Below, one piece after another: positions 1 through 5,422 of a stretch of 5,486 bases of DNA. Position 1 is the first letter of the stretch, and every line of letters begins with the position of its first letter. Under the pieces are notes generated by a model. That model saw only the letters and a program-made list of their open reading frames with translations, ran no database searches and was not told where the DNA came from. Source of the stretch: Actinomycetota bacterium (lineage in GTDB: Bacteria; Actinomycetota; Acidimicrobiia; Acidimicrobiales; Ilumatobacteraceae); the NCBI GenBank assembly GCA_005805045.1, contig SYNW01000149.1, positions 1 through 5,486 of the forward strand, given 5' to 3'. A program made the translations under genes and the position numbers.

Positions 1-99
1 GCCATCAGGCGTTGCGGCGGTGGCAGTGAAATCTTCACCGAATAAGTATGCCTTTGAGATATCCACCAACAATCGGTCGATTCGGCGTAGGTTTTCGTC
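1..99. other. Left-edge stretch, possible gene end or start, unassigned
   Basis: No gene can be assigned here with confidence. On the plus strand the frame starting at base 2 is open to a TGA at 101-103, which would overlap the ATG at 100 as ATGA. It would encode about 33 C-terminal residues ending RRRFSS of an upstream gene. On the minus strand another frame is open from a TTT codon after a stop near 110 down to base 1. It offers TTG/TTG/GTG starts at 72, 69 and 66 and reads VDISKAYLFGEDF and onward, which also looks protein-like. At most one can be real. Neither matches a family I recognise, and both are short enough to be open by chance. Confidence 0.25.
88..93 (+). promoter_or_regulatory. 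Candidate leaderless -10 box (TAGGTT)
   Basis: TAGGTT fits the actinobacterial -10 pattern TANNNT and lies exactly 6 nt before the ATG at 100. Transcription would then start at or next to the A of the start codon, as in leaderless mRNAs. No convincing -35 is visible. The same geometry occurs before gcvH at the other end of the window. The reading conflicts with the alternative that the gene at 100 is coupled to an upstream gene through an ATGA overlap. Confidence 0.3.
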
Positions 100-109
100 A
101 TGACAAAAT
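92..109. repeat. 18-bp near-palindromic repeat, copy 1
   Basis: TTTTCGTCATGACAAAAT is identical to 4535-4552. Its core GTCATGAC (97-104) is a perfect palindrome flanked by TTTT and AAAA, with one extra C on the left. Here it straddles the ATG at 100, between the candidate -10 box and the first codons, a position where a bound repressor would block initiation. A 12-bp partial copy (TCATGACAAAAT) lies at 1772-1783 inside the lyase gene. An operator role is inference. Confidence 0.45.
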
Positions 110-498
110 CACTTGATCCGTCAGGAATCTCTAGTTTGACAACCGTTGATGCGACGCGTTGTCAATGGTGCCGGTCGCCAATTGCCCAGCGATCTGGGGC
201 TGGACGACCGAGGCGGTTTTGTTGCCAGTCCTGCCGCCAATGGGATTGGGTGGCACGTCAGCGGGCGACAGAGTTGGCCCTGAGCGAAGACGAACTGGTC
301 ATCGCCCGAAAAGAATTAGACGCCCTGCGCGACCAGGTTTATGTTTTGCGATGTGCGATAGCCGACGTTGAGGCCGACTTGGACCCGTCAGTCGACCCGA
401 CAACGCGTGACTTCAAAGCGGCACTGAAATGGTTGCTGCAGGCAGCCAAACCTCTGGCGCAAGATCAGCTGCATCCCAGCCCAAGCCGAGCGGCATGA
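100..498 (+). CDS. Small zinc-finger and coiled-coil protein, function unknown
   Basis: This 132-residue protein has no recognised function. Residues 21-45 form a treble-clef or zinc-ribbon-like knuckle: CQWC (C21, C24), then the basic stretch GRPRRF, then CQSC (C42, C45). The GRPRR-F-C-x-x-C-R-Q pattern is common in small actinobacterial proteins of unknown role and suggests zinc-dependent nucleic-acid or protein binding. Residues about 53-95 are rich in Glu, Leu, Ala and Arg with heptad-like spacing, which suggests a coiled coil. The C-terminus is Pro/Ser rich. There is no signal peptide or membrane segment, so it is probably cytosolic. The ATG at 100 is chosen because the zinc motif follows closely; GTAGG 8 nt upstream could be a weak ribosome site, or the mRNA may be leaderless. 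The next gene starts 101 nt downstream on the same strand, so the two may or may not be cotranscribed. Confidence 0.7.
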   Translation: MTKSLDPSGISSLTTVDATRCQWCRSPIAQRSGAGRPRRFCCQSCRQWDWVARQRATELALSEDELVIARKELDALRDQVYVLRCAIADVEADLDPSVDPTTRDFKAALKWLLQAAKPLAQDQLHPSPSRAA

Positions 499-599
499 TG
501 CGATATTTAGCGTTCTCTAGATCTATTGGTCCCCAGGGTTTCGCCCATAATGTTAGTTATGTAAAGTTAATCTAGACCAAAACAAAGCGAATAAACCCC
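499..599 (+). promoter_or_regulatory. Intergenic region, probable promoter of the lyase gene
   Basis: This 101-nt gap is AT-richer than the flanking genes. It contains CATAAT at 546-551, one mismatch from TATAAT, and TAATCT at 568-573, which fits TANNNT. TTGGTC at 526-531 resembles a -35 box but is only 14 nt from CATAAT, too close for a canonical pair. TTGGTC also forms a 6-bp inverted repeat with GACCAA at 575-580, and TCTAGA occurs twice (516-521, 571-576). I see no convincing terminator for the upstream gene. A promoter is likely from context, but its exact boxes are uncertain. Confidence 0.3.
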
Positions 600-1877
600 T
601 TGACCATCCCCCCAGCGACGCCGCCCGAAAATTTGTTACCAATTTCTGGCTGGTCGGCGACTGAAGTCTTTGACAGCCTTGAGGCGATGCGTAGCGGCGA
701 TGTGCGCTGGCGCGAAGGTCGAGCCTTCAGTCTCGCCTACAACGCCGGACCCGACGCCCTAGCCGTGGCTGAAGAGGCTTACAGGCGTTTCAGCGGCGAG
801 AATGCACTGAATACCAACGCCTTCCCCAGCCTCAAACGAATGCAATCTGATGTCTTAGCAATGTCTGGTATCTGGCTCGGTGCAACACCCCAGTCGGCCG
901 GGTTCATGACCTCAGGCGGCACTGAGAGCATCCTCATGGCGGTTAAGTCTGCCCGCGATCGACTGCGCGCCGAGCGTGGAATCAGCCACCCGAATATGGT
1001 CATGCCAACTTCGGCTCATGCCGCGTTCGCCAAGGCTGGTGAATATTTCGGTGTCGAAGCTCGTCGTGTTGCGGTACTCGCCGACTGGCGGGCAGATGTT
1101 GCTGCAATGCGCGATTTAGTGGATCAAAATACGGTGCTGATTGTTGGCTCGGCGCCACAATATCCGCAAGGCGTCGTCGATGACATCGTCGGTATCGCCA
1201 AGATTGCAACTGATGCAGAGATCAACTGTCATGTTGACGCTTGCATGGGTGGCGTCACGCTCGCCTATCTGGAACGGCTCGGCGAAAAAATTGCCCCGTG
1301 GAATCTGCAGGTGCCGGGTGTCAGTTCAATTTCTGTCGACCTACATAAGTTCGGCTACACATCGAAGGGTGCCTCGGTGATTATGTATGCATCCAAATAT
1401 TTGCGTTCGTTTCAAGGCTTCGTCACCGACGATTGGCTCGGCGGTGTGTACGGATCATCGGGCGTGCTCGGCACGAAGTCTGGAGGTTCTATCGCGAGTG
1501 CCTGGGCTGTGATGCATTTTTTCGGCGAAGACGGCTATCTACGACTTACGCGTCAGGCTCGCGAAGCCACGCTCCAACTCGCGGATGCTATTCGTGCTTC
1601 TGGTGAACTGATCCTGCGTGCCGAGCCCGAATCGACTCTGCTTTGCTTCGGAGCGCGCGATCCGATTGCCTTAAATGTCTTTGCCGTCGCAGATGAACTC
1701 GCAAAACGTGGCTGGTACGTCGATCGCCAGACACCCCCCGACTCGTTGCATTGCACCGTCAACGCAATTCATCATGACAAAATTGAATGGTTCGCCCGAG
1801 ATCTGCTCGAAAGTGTTGCAATCGCAGTGGCTCAGCAGTCGTCTGCCACAGTCGGCGCCTACGGCACCGTCGAGTAG
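600..1877 (+). CDS. PLP-dependent decarboxylase/lyase, sphingosine-1-phosphate lyase-like
   Basis: This 425-residue protein belongs to the group II PLP-dependent decarboxylase fold, closest by motif to sphingosine-1-phosphate lyases. Those enzymes cleave phosphorylated long-chain bases to phosphoethanolamine and a fatty aldehyde. Visible active-site elements are TSGGTES (104-110, cofactor phosphate loop), SAHAAFAKAGEYFG (138-151, with H140 expected to stack on PLP), HVDACMGG (211-218, with D213 facing the pyridine nitrogen) and SVDLHKFGYTSKG (245-257, with K250 as the Schiff-base lysine). GTKSGG (291-296) matches the family's later conserved loop. There is no N-terminal membrane anchor as in eukaryotic lyases, so it should be soluble. 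The start is TTG at 600: an in-frame stop at 573-575 leaves no earlier usual start codon, and the family-conserved GWSATEVFDSLEAMRSGD begins near residue 17, so later starts would cut into it. No strong ribosome site is present. The physiological substrate is unproven; a related amino-acid decarboxylase or aldolase role is possible. Confidence 0.85.
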   Translation: MTIPPATPPENLLPISGWSATEVFDSLEAMRSGDVRWREGRAFSLAYNAGPDALAVAEEAYRRFSGENALNTNAFPSLKRMQSDVLAMSGIWLGATPQSAGFMTSGGTESILMAVKSARDRLRAERGISHPNMVMPTSAHAAFAKAGEYFGVEARRVAVLADWRADVAAMRDLVDQNTVLIVGSAPQYPQGVVDDIVGIAKIATDAEINCHVDACMGGVTLAYLERLGEKIAPWNLQVPGVSSISVDLHKFGYTSKGASVIMYASKYLRSFQGFVTDDWLGGVYGSSGVLGTKSGGSIASAWAVMHFFGEDGYLRLTRQAREATLQLADAIRASGELILRAEPESTLLCFGARDPIALNVFAVADELAKRGWYVDRQTPPDSLHCTVNAIHHDKIEWFARDLLESVAIAVAQQSSATVGAYGTVE

Positions 1878-1892
1878 AAAATTGCTGGTCGT

Positions 1893-2630
1893 CTAGGCCG
1901 AAACAGCGCTGCAGATTCGAACTGTTTGTTCGGCTAGCTGTTTCATTTCGGCGTCGGTCAAATGAAGCTTGATCAGTCGCGCCATTGCATCGTTGGTCGA
2001 TTTTTCGACAAGTTCACGGATTGGTTTCAGAGTCGAGCAATCTGCGTGAGGTCCTGCCCAACCGTGCAACTTTGCCATGCCCTCACCTGACGACAGCAAT
2101 GTTGCATCAAGTCCGGATAATCCGTATGTGGTACAGGCGGCAATGTGGAGACAGCAGCGCAGTTCGCGAATCAGCGTGACCAATCGATATGCCCGTGCGG
2201 TGACATCAGCCGGCAATGCCTCCGCTCGCAGACCGGCGAACAAACTCAAACCAGACGAGTCGACAGTGTTTACCAATTTTTCAGCAGGCGCAACAAATTT
2301 CTCAAGATCCGAGACCCCTGCCAGATGTTTGCGACCCCAGACATCACAACTCTGCATGTAACGCTTGCCTGCTGCTCGTGCACCTTCAACGGCGATACCC
2401 GCCTTCCACAATTTGTCGATCAAACTTTGCTCGAAGAACATAAACGCCGAATACACGACATCGCTGTCGACTTCGCCGAGCACTCCCCCGCGACCCGCGA
2501 CATAATAAGCAAAACCATTCGGATAACCAGCCGCTGCGCCGTGGGCCATCGTTTCGGGGTCGAGCATATATTTTGCGCCCAACGAGCCAATCAATGGTGC
2601 AATGGTCGACGCGACTTGTGACTCGTTCAT
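1893..2630 (-). CDS. SCO6745-family protein (SalK-like), function unknown
   Basis: This 245-residue protein resembles the actinobacterial SCO6745 family, members of which are sometimes labelled SalK or helix-turn-helix proteins without experimental support. Family-like features are the N-terminal APLIGSLGAKYMLDPE segment, YPNGFAYYVAGRGGVLGEV (36-54), the aromatic stretch VVYSAFMFFEQSLIDKLW (58-75) and the C-terminal RELRCCLHIAACTTYGLSG (155-173) followed by KLHGWAGPHAD (187-197). It appears largely helical, with no signal peptide, no transmembrane segment and no recognisable catalytic motif. The ATG at 2630 lies 5 nt after the stop of the upstream MerR gene, so the two are probably cotranscribed and translationally coupled. 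Its stop is 15 nt from the stop of the convergent lyase gene. The family call rests on recalled motif similarity and I cannot give a biochemical role. Confidence 0.6.
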   Translation of the reverse strand: MNESQVASTIAPLIGSLGAKYMLDPETMAHGAAAGYPNGFAYYVAGRGGVLGEVDSDVVYSAFMFFEQSLIDKLWKAGIAVEGARAAGKRYMQSCDVWGRKHLAGVSDLEKFVAPAEKLVNTVDSSGLSLFAGLRAEALPADVTARAYRLVTLIRELRCCLHIAACTTYGLSGLDATLLSSGEGMAKLHGWAGPHADCSTLKPIRELVEKSTNDAMARLIKLHLTDAEMKQLAEQTVRICSAVSA

Positions 2631-2635
2631 AAAAC

Positions 2636-3121
2636 CTAAACGGCCGTCGATTGATGAGCGCTTGACTTCAAAACCACAACCGGCTGCGTGCTCGACATCG
2701 TCAACTCGTCGCCGAGAGTGACGATCATCGCGTCTACGTCAGATTTGATGTTTGCCAGGGGCAGGACGTTCAGCACGCCTTGACCGTTGCGAACGACGTC
2801 AACTAGTTGATCGCCCTGACACAGCACGACTGCTTTGCCGCTAATCACGATGTGTGCCGCAGCAATCTCGGTGTCGACATGCGATCGTAAATAGCTAAAA
2901 ACTTCGCGAACGGACTCAAGCTTGATGCCCGCATCAAGCAACTGTTTGATTACTTTTAACTCAAGCAAGTCTCGATACTCGTAACTACGACGCGATCCAC
3001 TTCCTTTGGCATCGCTCAAGGACGGTCTGATCAAATTTGTGCGTGCCCAATAGTCAAGTTGACGATATGTGATCCCTGCGATTTGCGCAGCCTGACTACC
3101 ACTGAAACTTTGTCTCGCCAT
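2636..3121 (-). CDS. MerR-family regulator, Rv1830 (ResR/McdR) type
   Basis: This 161-residue regulator has an N-terminal MerR winged helix-turn-helix. Residues 10-35 include QAAQIAGITYRQLDYWARTNLI, almost the recalled M. tuberculosis Rv1830 segment (AGITYRQLDYWART); GSGSRRSYEYRDLLELKVIKQLLDAGI at 40-66 forms the wing and following helix. The C-terminal part (about 92-152) is short and mixed beta/alpha. It contains GQGVLNVLPL, again like Rv1830, and no cysteine pattern of metal-sensing MerR proteins. In mycobacteria this regulator is called ResR or McdR and is linked to cell growth, division and recovery after antibiotic exposure; the same role here is inference. I chose the ATG at 3121 over an in-frame ATG at 3160 because GGGGAG sits 5 nt upstream and homologues begin just before the helix-turn-helix. 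It lies 68 nt after the nuclease gene, the largest gap in the operon. Confidence 0.85.
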   Translation of the reverse strand: MARQSFSGSQAAQIAGITYRQLDYWARTNLIRPSLSDAKGSGSRRSYEYRDLLELKVIKQLLDAGIKLESVREVFSYLRSHVDTEIAAAHIVISGKAVVLCQGDQLVDVVRNGQGVLNVLPLANIKSDVDAMIVTLGDELTMSSTQPVVVLKSSAHQSTAV

Positions 3122-3126
3122 TGCGA

Positions 3127-3132
3127 CTCCCC
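3127..3132 (-). promoter_or_regulatory. Shine-Dalgarno site fixing the MerR start
   Basis: On the minus strand GGGGAG is followed by 5 nt (TCGCA) and the ATG at 3121. It is the best ribosome-binding site in the window and decides the start of the Rv1830-type regulator against the longer reading from 3160. Confidence 0.6.
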
Positions 3133-3151
3133 AGATTGAAACCCTCAACGC

Positions 3152-3163
3152 CCTGTTCACAGG
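3152..3163. promoter_or_regulatory. 12-bp dyad, candidate operator before the second MerR gene
   Basis: CCTGTTCACAGG is a perfect inverted repeat with 5-bp arms and a 2-nt centre. It is placed 30 nt upstream of the MerR ATG inside the 68-nt gap after the nuclease gene. TTGATA, a possible -35 box, lies just upstream on the minus strand, but no good -10 at MerR-type spacing is visible. MerR proteins bind short dyads and often regulate themselves, so autoregulation is a reasonable guess, not a demonstration. Confidence 0.3.
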
Positions 3164-3189
3164 CTACGGCTATCAACCGAGTTAAAAAC

Positions 3190-3678
3190 TCAGCTTTGAA
3201 AATCCTCGGGCTTGATTGAATCAATGAAATCACGAAAATCATCGATGATCTCCTCGGCATTTTCTGGCTCGTCGGTCGGCAATACTTTGCCGACTGCGTC
3301 CAATAGTTCGTCTTCGGCATAAATCGGGATACCCGCTCTGACGGCAACTGCGACACCATCTGAGGGTCGACAACTTACTGCCAATACCTTTCCCTGTTGA
3401 AGTAGATGTAGATCGGCAAAATACGTGTTGTCTTCAATTTTGGTAATCACCAGTTTCACTGGTTGGGCGTCCAAAGCTTCGGTGATGTTGATCAGCAAAT
3501 CGTGCGTCAGTGGACGATCAGGTTTCAAACCCTCGAGTGCGTAATGAATCGAAGAAGCCTCGGGTGCACCGATACAAATTGGCATTATTCTTCGAACGCC
3601 ACCCTGCTCTCGCAAGATCAGCACCGGCATGTTCTGAGGGATCTCAAGTCGGATGCCCTCCAATCGCATTTCAATCAT
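3190..3678 (-). CDS. Bifunctional nuclease family protein (DUF151/BFN)
   Basis: This 162-residue protein is a DUF151 bifunctional nuclease-domain protein, the counterpart of M. tuberculosis Rv1829. Domain signatures run in order: MPVLILRE (17-24), IMPICIGAPEASSI (31-44), ALEGLKPDRPLTHDLL (47-62), YFADL (86-90) and the family hallmark SCRPSDGVAVAVRAGIPIY (102-120). The acidic tail FRDFIDSIKPEDF (148-160) also matches the actinobacterial form. Plant and archaeal relatives have reported DNase/RNase activity, but the actinobacterial members' role is not established, so the nuclease label is by family. The first ATG is kept because the Rv1829-type N-terminus has the same length; an in-frame ATG at 3669 is the alternative. 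GAGGA lies 12 nt before the first ATG, an unusually long spacing. The gene is 39 nt behind ftsR and appears to be in the same operon. Confidence 0.9.
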   Translation of the reverse strand: MIEMRLEGIRLEIPQNMPVLILREQGGVRRIMPICIGAPEASSIHYALEGLKPDRPLTHDLLINITEALDAQPVKLVITKIEDNTYFADLHLLQQGKVLAVSCRPSDGVAVAVRAGIPIYAEDELLDAVGKVLPTDEPENAEEIIDDFRDFIDSIKPEDFQS

Positions 3679-3717
3679 TTGGTTAGCGTATCCTCGTCGT
3701 CCAAACTAAATCAGTGC

Positions 3718-4518
3718 CTAGCGATTTTCGATGTGATCTCTGGCCTGTGCAGCGATCAAAGCAGCACGAAGTTTGGCACCCTGCTCGACAAGCTCAGAAA
3801 ACATCTGCACCGCTTGTTGACGGGCTTCTGGGTTGCGTTGCCGCATAAGCGGAACAACCCGACTTTCGAAAAGTGCCACTTCGTTGTCGGCTGCGGCCCG
3901 CCATGCTTTCAGATGCCTCGCGTCAATACCCAACTCAATGAACTTTGCGGACACCTGCAAAATTTGCAAATCTGCGTCATCGTAGATATCTGTCGACCCG
4001 ATTCGATTTGCCCGAACTATGCTGAAGCGCTCAAGTTCTGCCAGGATTTTTTCGGTGATATTGGCAGCCGCGATTACTTCTTCCCGGTTGAAAGACGACG
4101 TGCTTGCATTCGGCTTCTGCTTCAATTTCGACACAGAAGTCGGAGCAGCAACTTCTGGGGCCTTGGCGGCCTTCTTCAGACCTGCAGGATGACCCTGTCC
4201 TCGCGGTGCAGGAATATGCCGCAAGCCTCGTGGTGCAGTTATCTCATCCTCGCGCAACATTCCGTCACTTGTGTCGCCTTCTAAACGAGTTCGAATTACC
4301 TTCAAGGGCAAATAGTTTTCTTTTTGTTCACGCAGAATGAATTTCAAACGGTCGACTTCGGCCTGTGAAAATTTGCGATATCCGGATGCCGTGCGCTCAG
4401 GATCGATCAGCCCTTGGCTTTCAAGGAACCGGATCTTCGAAATTGTGACATCCGGAAACTCTTCGAGCAACAATGCCAAGACTTCACCGATCGACAGATA
4501 ACTGCGTGCCGTATTCAT
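3718..4518 (-). CDS. ftsR: MerR-family cell-division regulator FtsR
   Basis: This 266-residue protein corresponds to FtsR of Corynebacterium and Rv1828 of M. tuberculosis, a MerR-like DNA-binding protein that controls ftsZ expression in Corynebacterium. The winged helix occupies about residues 6-80: YLSIGEVLALLLEEFPDVTISKIRFLE, then GLIDPERTASGYRKFS and LPLKVIRTRLEG, all characteristic of the family. A low-complexity linker (about 82-142) rich in Ala, Pro, Lys and Gly contains two APRG units 9 residues apart (95-98, 104-107). The C-terminal effector domain (about 143-261) carries REEVIAAANITEKILAELERF, IYDDADLQIL, FIELGIDARHLKAWRAAADNE and PLMRQRNPEARQQA, like Rv1828. The start at 4518 is chosen because the family begins here; a longer frame reaches 4608 but would overlap garA by 68 nt. 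A weak purine-rich site (AGAAAGA) lies 8 nt upstream. Confidence 0.9.
   Translation of the reverse strand: MNTARSYLSIGEVLALLLEEFPDVTISKIRFLESQGLIDPERTASGYRKFSQAEVDRLKFILREQKENYLPLKVIRTRLEGDTSDGMLREDEITAPRGLRHIPAPRGQGHPAGLKKAAKAPEVAAPTSVSKLKQKPNASTSSFNREEVIAAANITEKILAELERFSIVRANRIGSTDIYDDADLQILQVSAKFIELGIDARHLKAWRAAADNEVALFESRVVPLMRQRNPEARQQAVQMFSELVEQGAKLRAALIAAQARDHIENR
4199..4252 (-). repeat. Imperfect 27-bp tandem duplication in the ftsR linker
   Basis: CCTCGCGGTGCAG (4199-4211) recurs 27 nt later as CCTCGTGGTGCAG (4226-4238), and CCTCGCG starts again at 4248. In protein this gives APRGLRHIP followed by APRGQGHPA, a 9-residue repeat in the linker between the DNA-binding and effector domains. 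Only the first half of the unit is well conserved. Confidence 0.5.
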
Positions 4519-4534
4519 CGAACTAGTCTTTCTT

Positions 4535-4552
4535 TTTTCGTCATGACAAAAT
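4535..4552. repeat. 18-bp near-palindromic repeat, copy 2
   Basis: This is an exact second copy of the 18-mer at 92-109, in the same orientation relative to the window. It overlaps the garA stop codon (4541-4543) and ends 16 nt before the ftsR ATG at 4518, so on the minus strand it sits just upstream of the ftsR ribosome-binding region. Part of it encodes the last residues of GarA (ADILS), which limits how freely it could vary. Confidence 0.45.
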
Positions 4553-5029
4553 GTCGGCCTTGCTGAAAAATACCATACGATATTTGCCGACTTGGATCTC
4601 GTCTCCATGTTTGATGGTGAATTCGTCGACCCGACTCTGATTGACGTAAGTGCCGTTCAATGAACCCAAGTCTCGAATGATCAACGAGTTGGAGTTTTTG
4701 ACTATTTCGGCGTGGTGGCGAGAAACCGTAATGTCATCAAGCAAAATATCGCTACCCGCATGTCGACCGATCTGCGTCAAGTCCTTGTCCAAAGTGAAAC
4801 GACTGCCCGTCAACTCACCCGAGCGAACGACGAGTACACCGTGGCCGCCAACGTCGCCCAAGCGGATCGTCGCATTGTCGGATGCACCTGGCAAATCTTG
4901 CATCGGGTCGACCATAGCAATCACAATTGTTCTCTCGTCGGGCAAATCCAAAACCGCACCACACGATGAGCAAAAAGACGAGTTCGGTGGATTTCTATGA
5001 CTGCACTGATTGCAAAATACATATGACAT
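4541..5029 (-). CDS. garA: Zinc-ribbon and FHA-domain protein, GarA-like
   Basis: This 162-residue protein pairs an N-terminal zinc ribbon (C6, C9, C20, C23; CNQC and CSSC) with a C-terminal FHA phosphothreonine-binding domain (about 64-155). FHA signatures are GR (88-89), S103 with RHH (104-106) and LNGTYVN (124-130, with N125 the usual peptide-binding Asn). The FHA sequence and position between gcvH and ftsR match GarA (Rv1827; OdhI in Corynebacterium). Those proteins inhibit 2-oxoglutarate dehydrogenase and tune glutamate metabolism until phosphorylated on an N-terminal threonine that then binds their own FHA domain. Candidate threonines here are T34 (DERTIV) and T54 (NATIRL); the ETT motif of GarA is not conserved. 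The zinc ribbon is absent from the recalled mycobacterial protein. The ATG at 5029 follows the gcvH stop by 6 nt, with GAGGG in the gcvH end as a possible ribosome site. Identical metabolic function is inferred from order and similarity. Confidence 0.85.
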   Translation of the reverse strand: MSYVFCNQCSHRNPPNSSFCSSCGAVLDLPDERTIVIAMVDPMQDLPGASDNATIRLGDVGGHGVLVVRSGELTGSRFTLDKDLTQIGRHAGSDILLDDITVSRHHAEIVKNSNSLIIRDLGSLNGTYVNQSRVDEFTIKHGDEIQVGKYRMVFFSKADILS

Positions 5030-5035
5030 AAAGTC

Positions 5036-5416
5036 TCAACCCTCAATCAACTGTCGATACGACTTGGCATCCAGCAAATCCGAATTCTCTGATTGGCTGT
5101 CTAGCAGCAGTTCAAAAATCCAACCTTCGCCGTACGGATCAGAGTTTACGAGTCCAGGGACGTCTGAAAGAGTTCCGTTCACCATAACGATCTCTCCCGC
5201 AAGCGGGATATAAACATCCGAAACGCTTTTGCTGCTCTCAATCTCACAGCATGCGGATCCCGCCGTAAATTTGTCACCGACATTCGGCAGTTGCACGAAG
5301 ACCACATCACCGAGAGCATCTTGGGCATACTCGGTGATCCCCACACGCGCAGTTGCCCCTGAAAAAAGTATCCACTCGTGATCTCTTGAGTATCGACGAT
5401 CATCGAGAATCTTCAT
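5036..5416 (-). CDS. gcvH: Glycine cleavage system H protein
   Basis: This 126-residue protein is the lipoyl-carrying H protein of the glycine cleavage system. It shuttles the aminomethyl group between P protein (glycine decarboxylase), T protein and L protein in the cytosol, feeding one-carbon units to tetrahydrofolate. Landmarks are YSRDHEW (9-15), VGITEYAQDALGDVVFVQLP (25-44) and the lipoylation loop EIESSKSVSDVYIP (58-71) with K63 as the lipoyl-lysine. SSK replaces the more usual SVK or TVK. The C-terminal half has LVNSDPYGEGWIFEL (89-103). Length is normal for the family and the gene is complete. No strong ribosome site precedes the ATG, whereas a TANNNT box sits 6 nt upstream, so it may be translated from a leaderless mRNA. 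It is the first gene of the minus-strand run visible here. The other glycine cleavage genes are not in the window. Confidence 0.95.
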   Translation of the reverse strand: MKILDDRRYSRDHEWILFSGATARVGITEYAQDALGDVVFVQLPNVGDKFTAGSACCEIESSKSVSDVYIPLAGEIVMVNGTLSDVPGLVNSDPYGEGWIFELLLDSQSENSDLLDAKSYRQLIEG

Positions 5417-5422
5417 AAGACA

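Noticed and set aside
99..101. Minus-strand ATG within the palindrome opening a frame to the left edge
   Set aside because: The translation is rich in Trp, His and Cys, unlike a typical coding frame, and a minus-strand ATG is automatic in any CATG palindrome.
1878..1912. Bidirectional terminator between the convergent genes
   Set aside because: Only 15 nt separate the stops, and the nearby CAGCGCTG palindrome (1904-1911) has no T-run; no stem-loop followed by U-rich sequence is visible for either gene.
2145..2621. 158-codon plus-strand open frame
   Set aside because: It lies wholly antisense to the SCO6745-family gene, and its Cys/Arg/Thr-rich translation has no recognisable motif.
3122..3160. 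13-residue N-terminal extension of the second MerR protein
   Set aside because: The GGGGAG site directly before the ATG at 3121 and the usual family start favour the shorter form; the extension would also cover the candidate operator.
3179..3191. GAGTT-AAA-AACTC hairpin at the nuclease stop codon
   Set aside because: Five AT-rich base pairs without a U-tract are too weak to call a terminator, and the run of genes appears to continue.
3463..4284. 273-codon plus-strand open frame across the nuclease and ftsR genes
   Set aside because: It is antisense to two well-supported genes and the gap between them, its translation is rich in Cys, His, Arg and Ser with no domain-like pattern, and the minus-strand genes explain the open frame.
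4519..4608. 30-residue N-terminal extension of FtsR
   Set aside because: It would overlap garA by 68 nt and adds sequence unlike the family, whereas the ATG at 4518 starts just before the conserved YLSIGEV.
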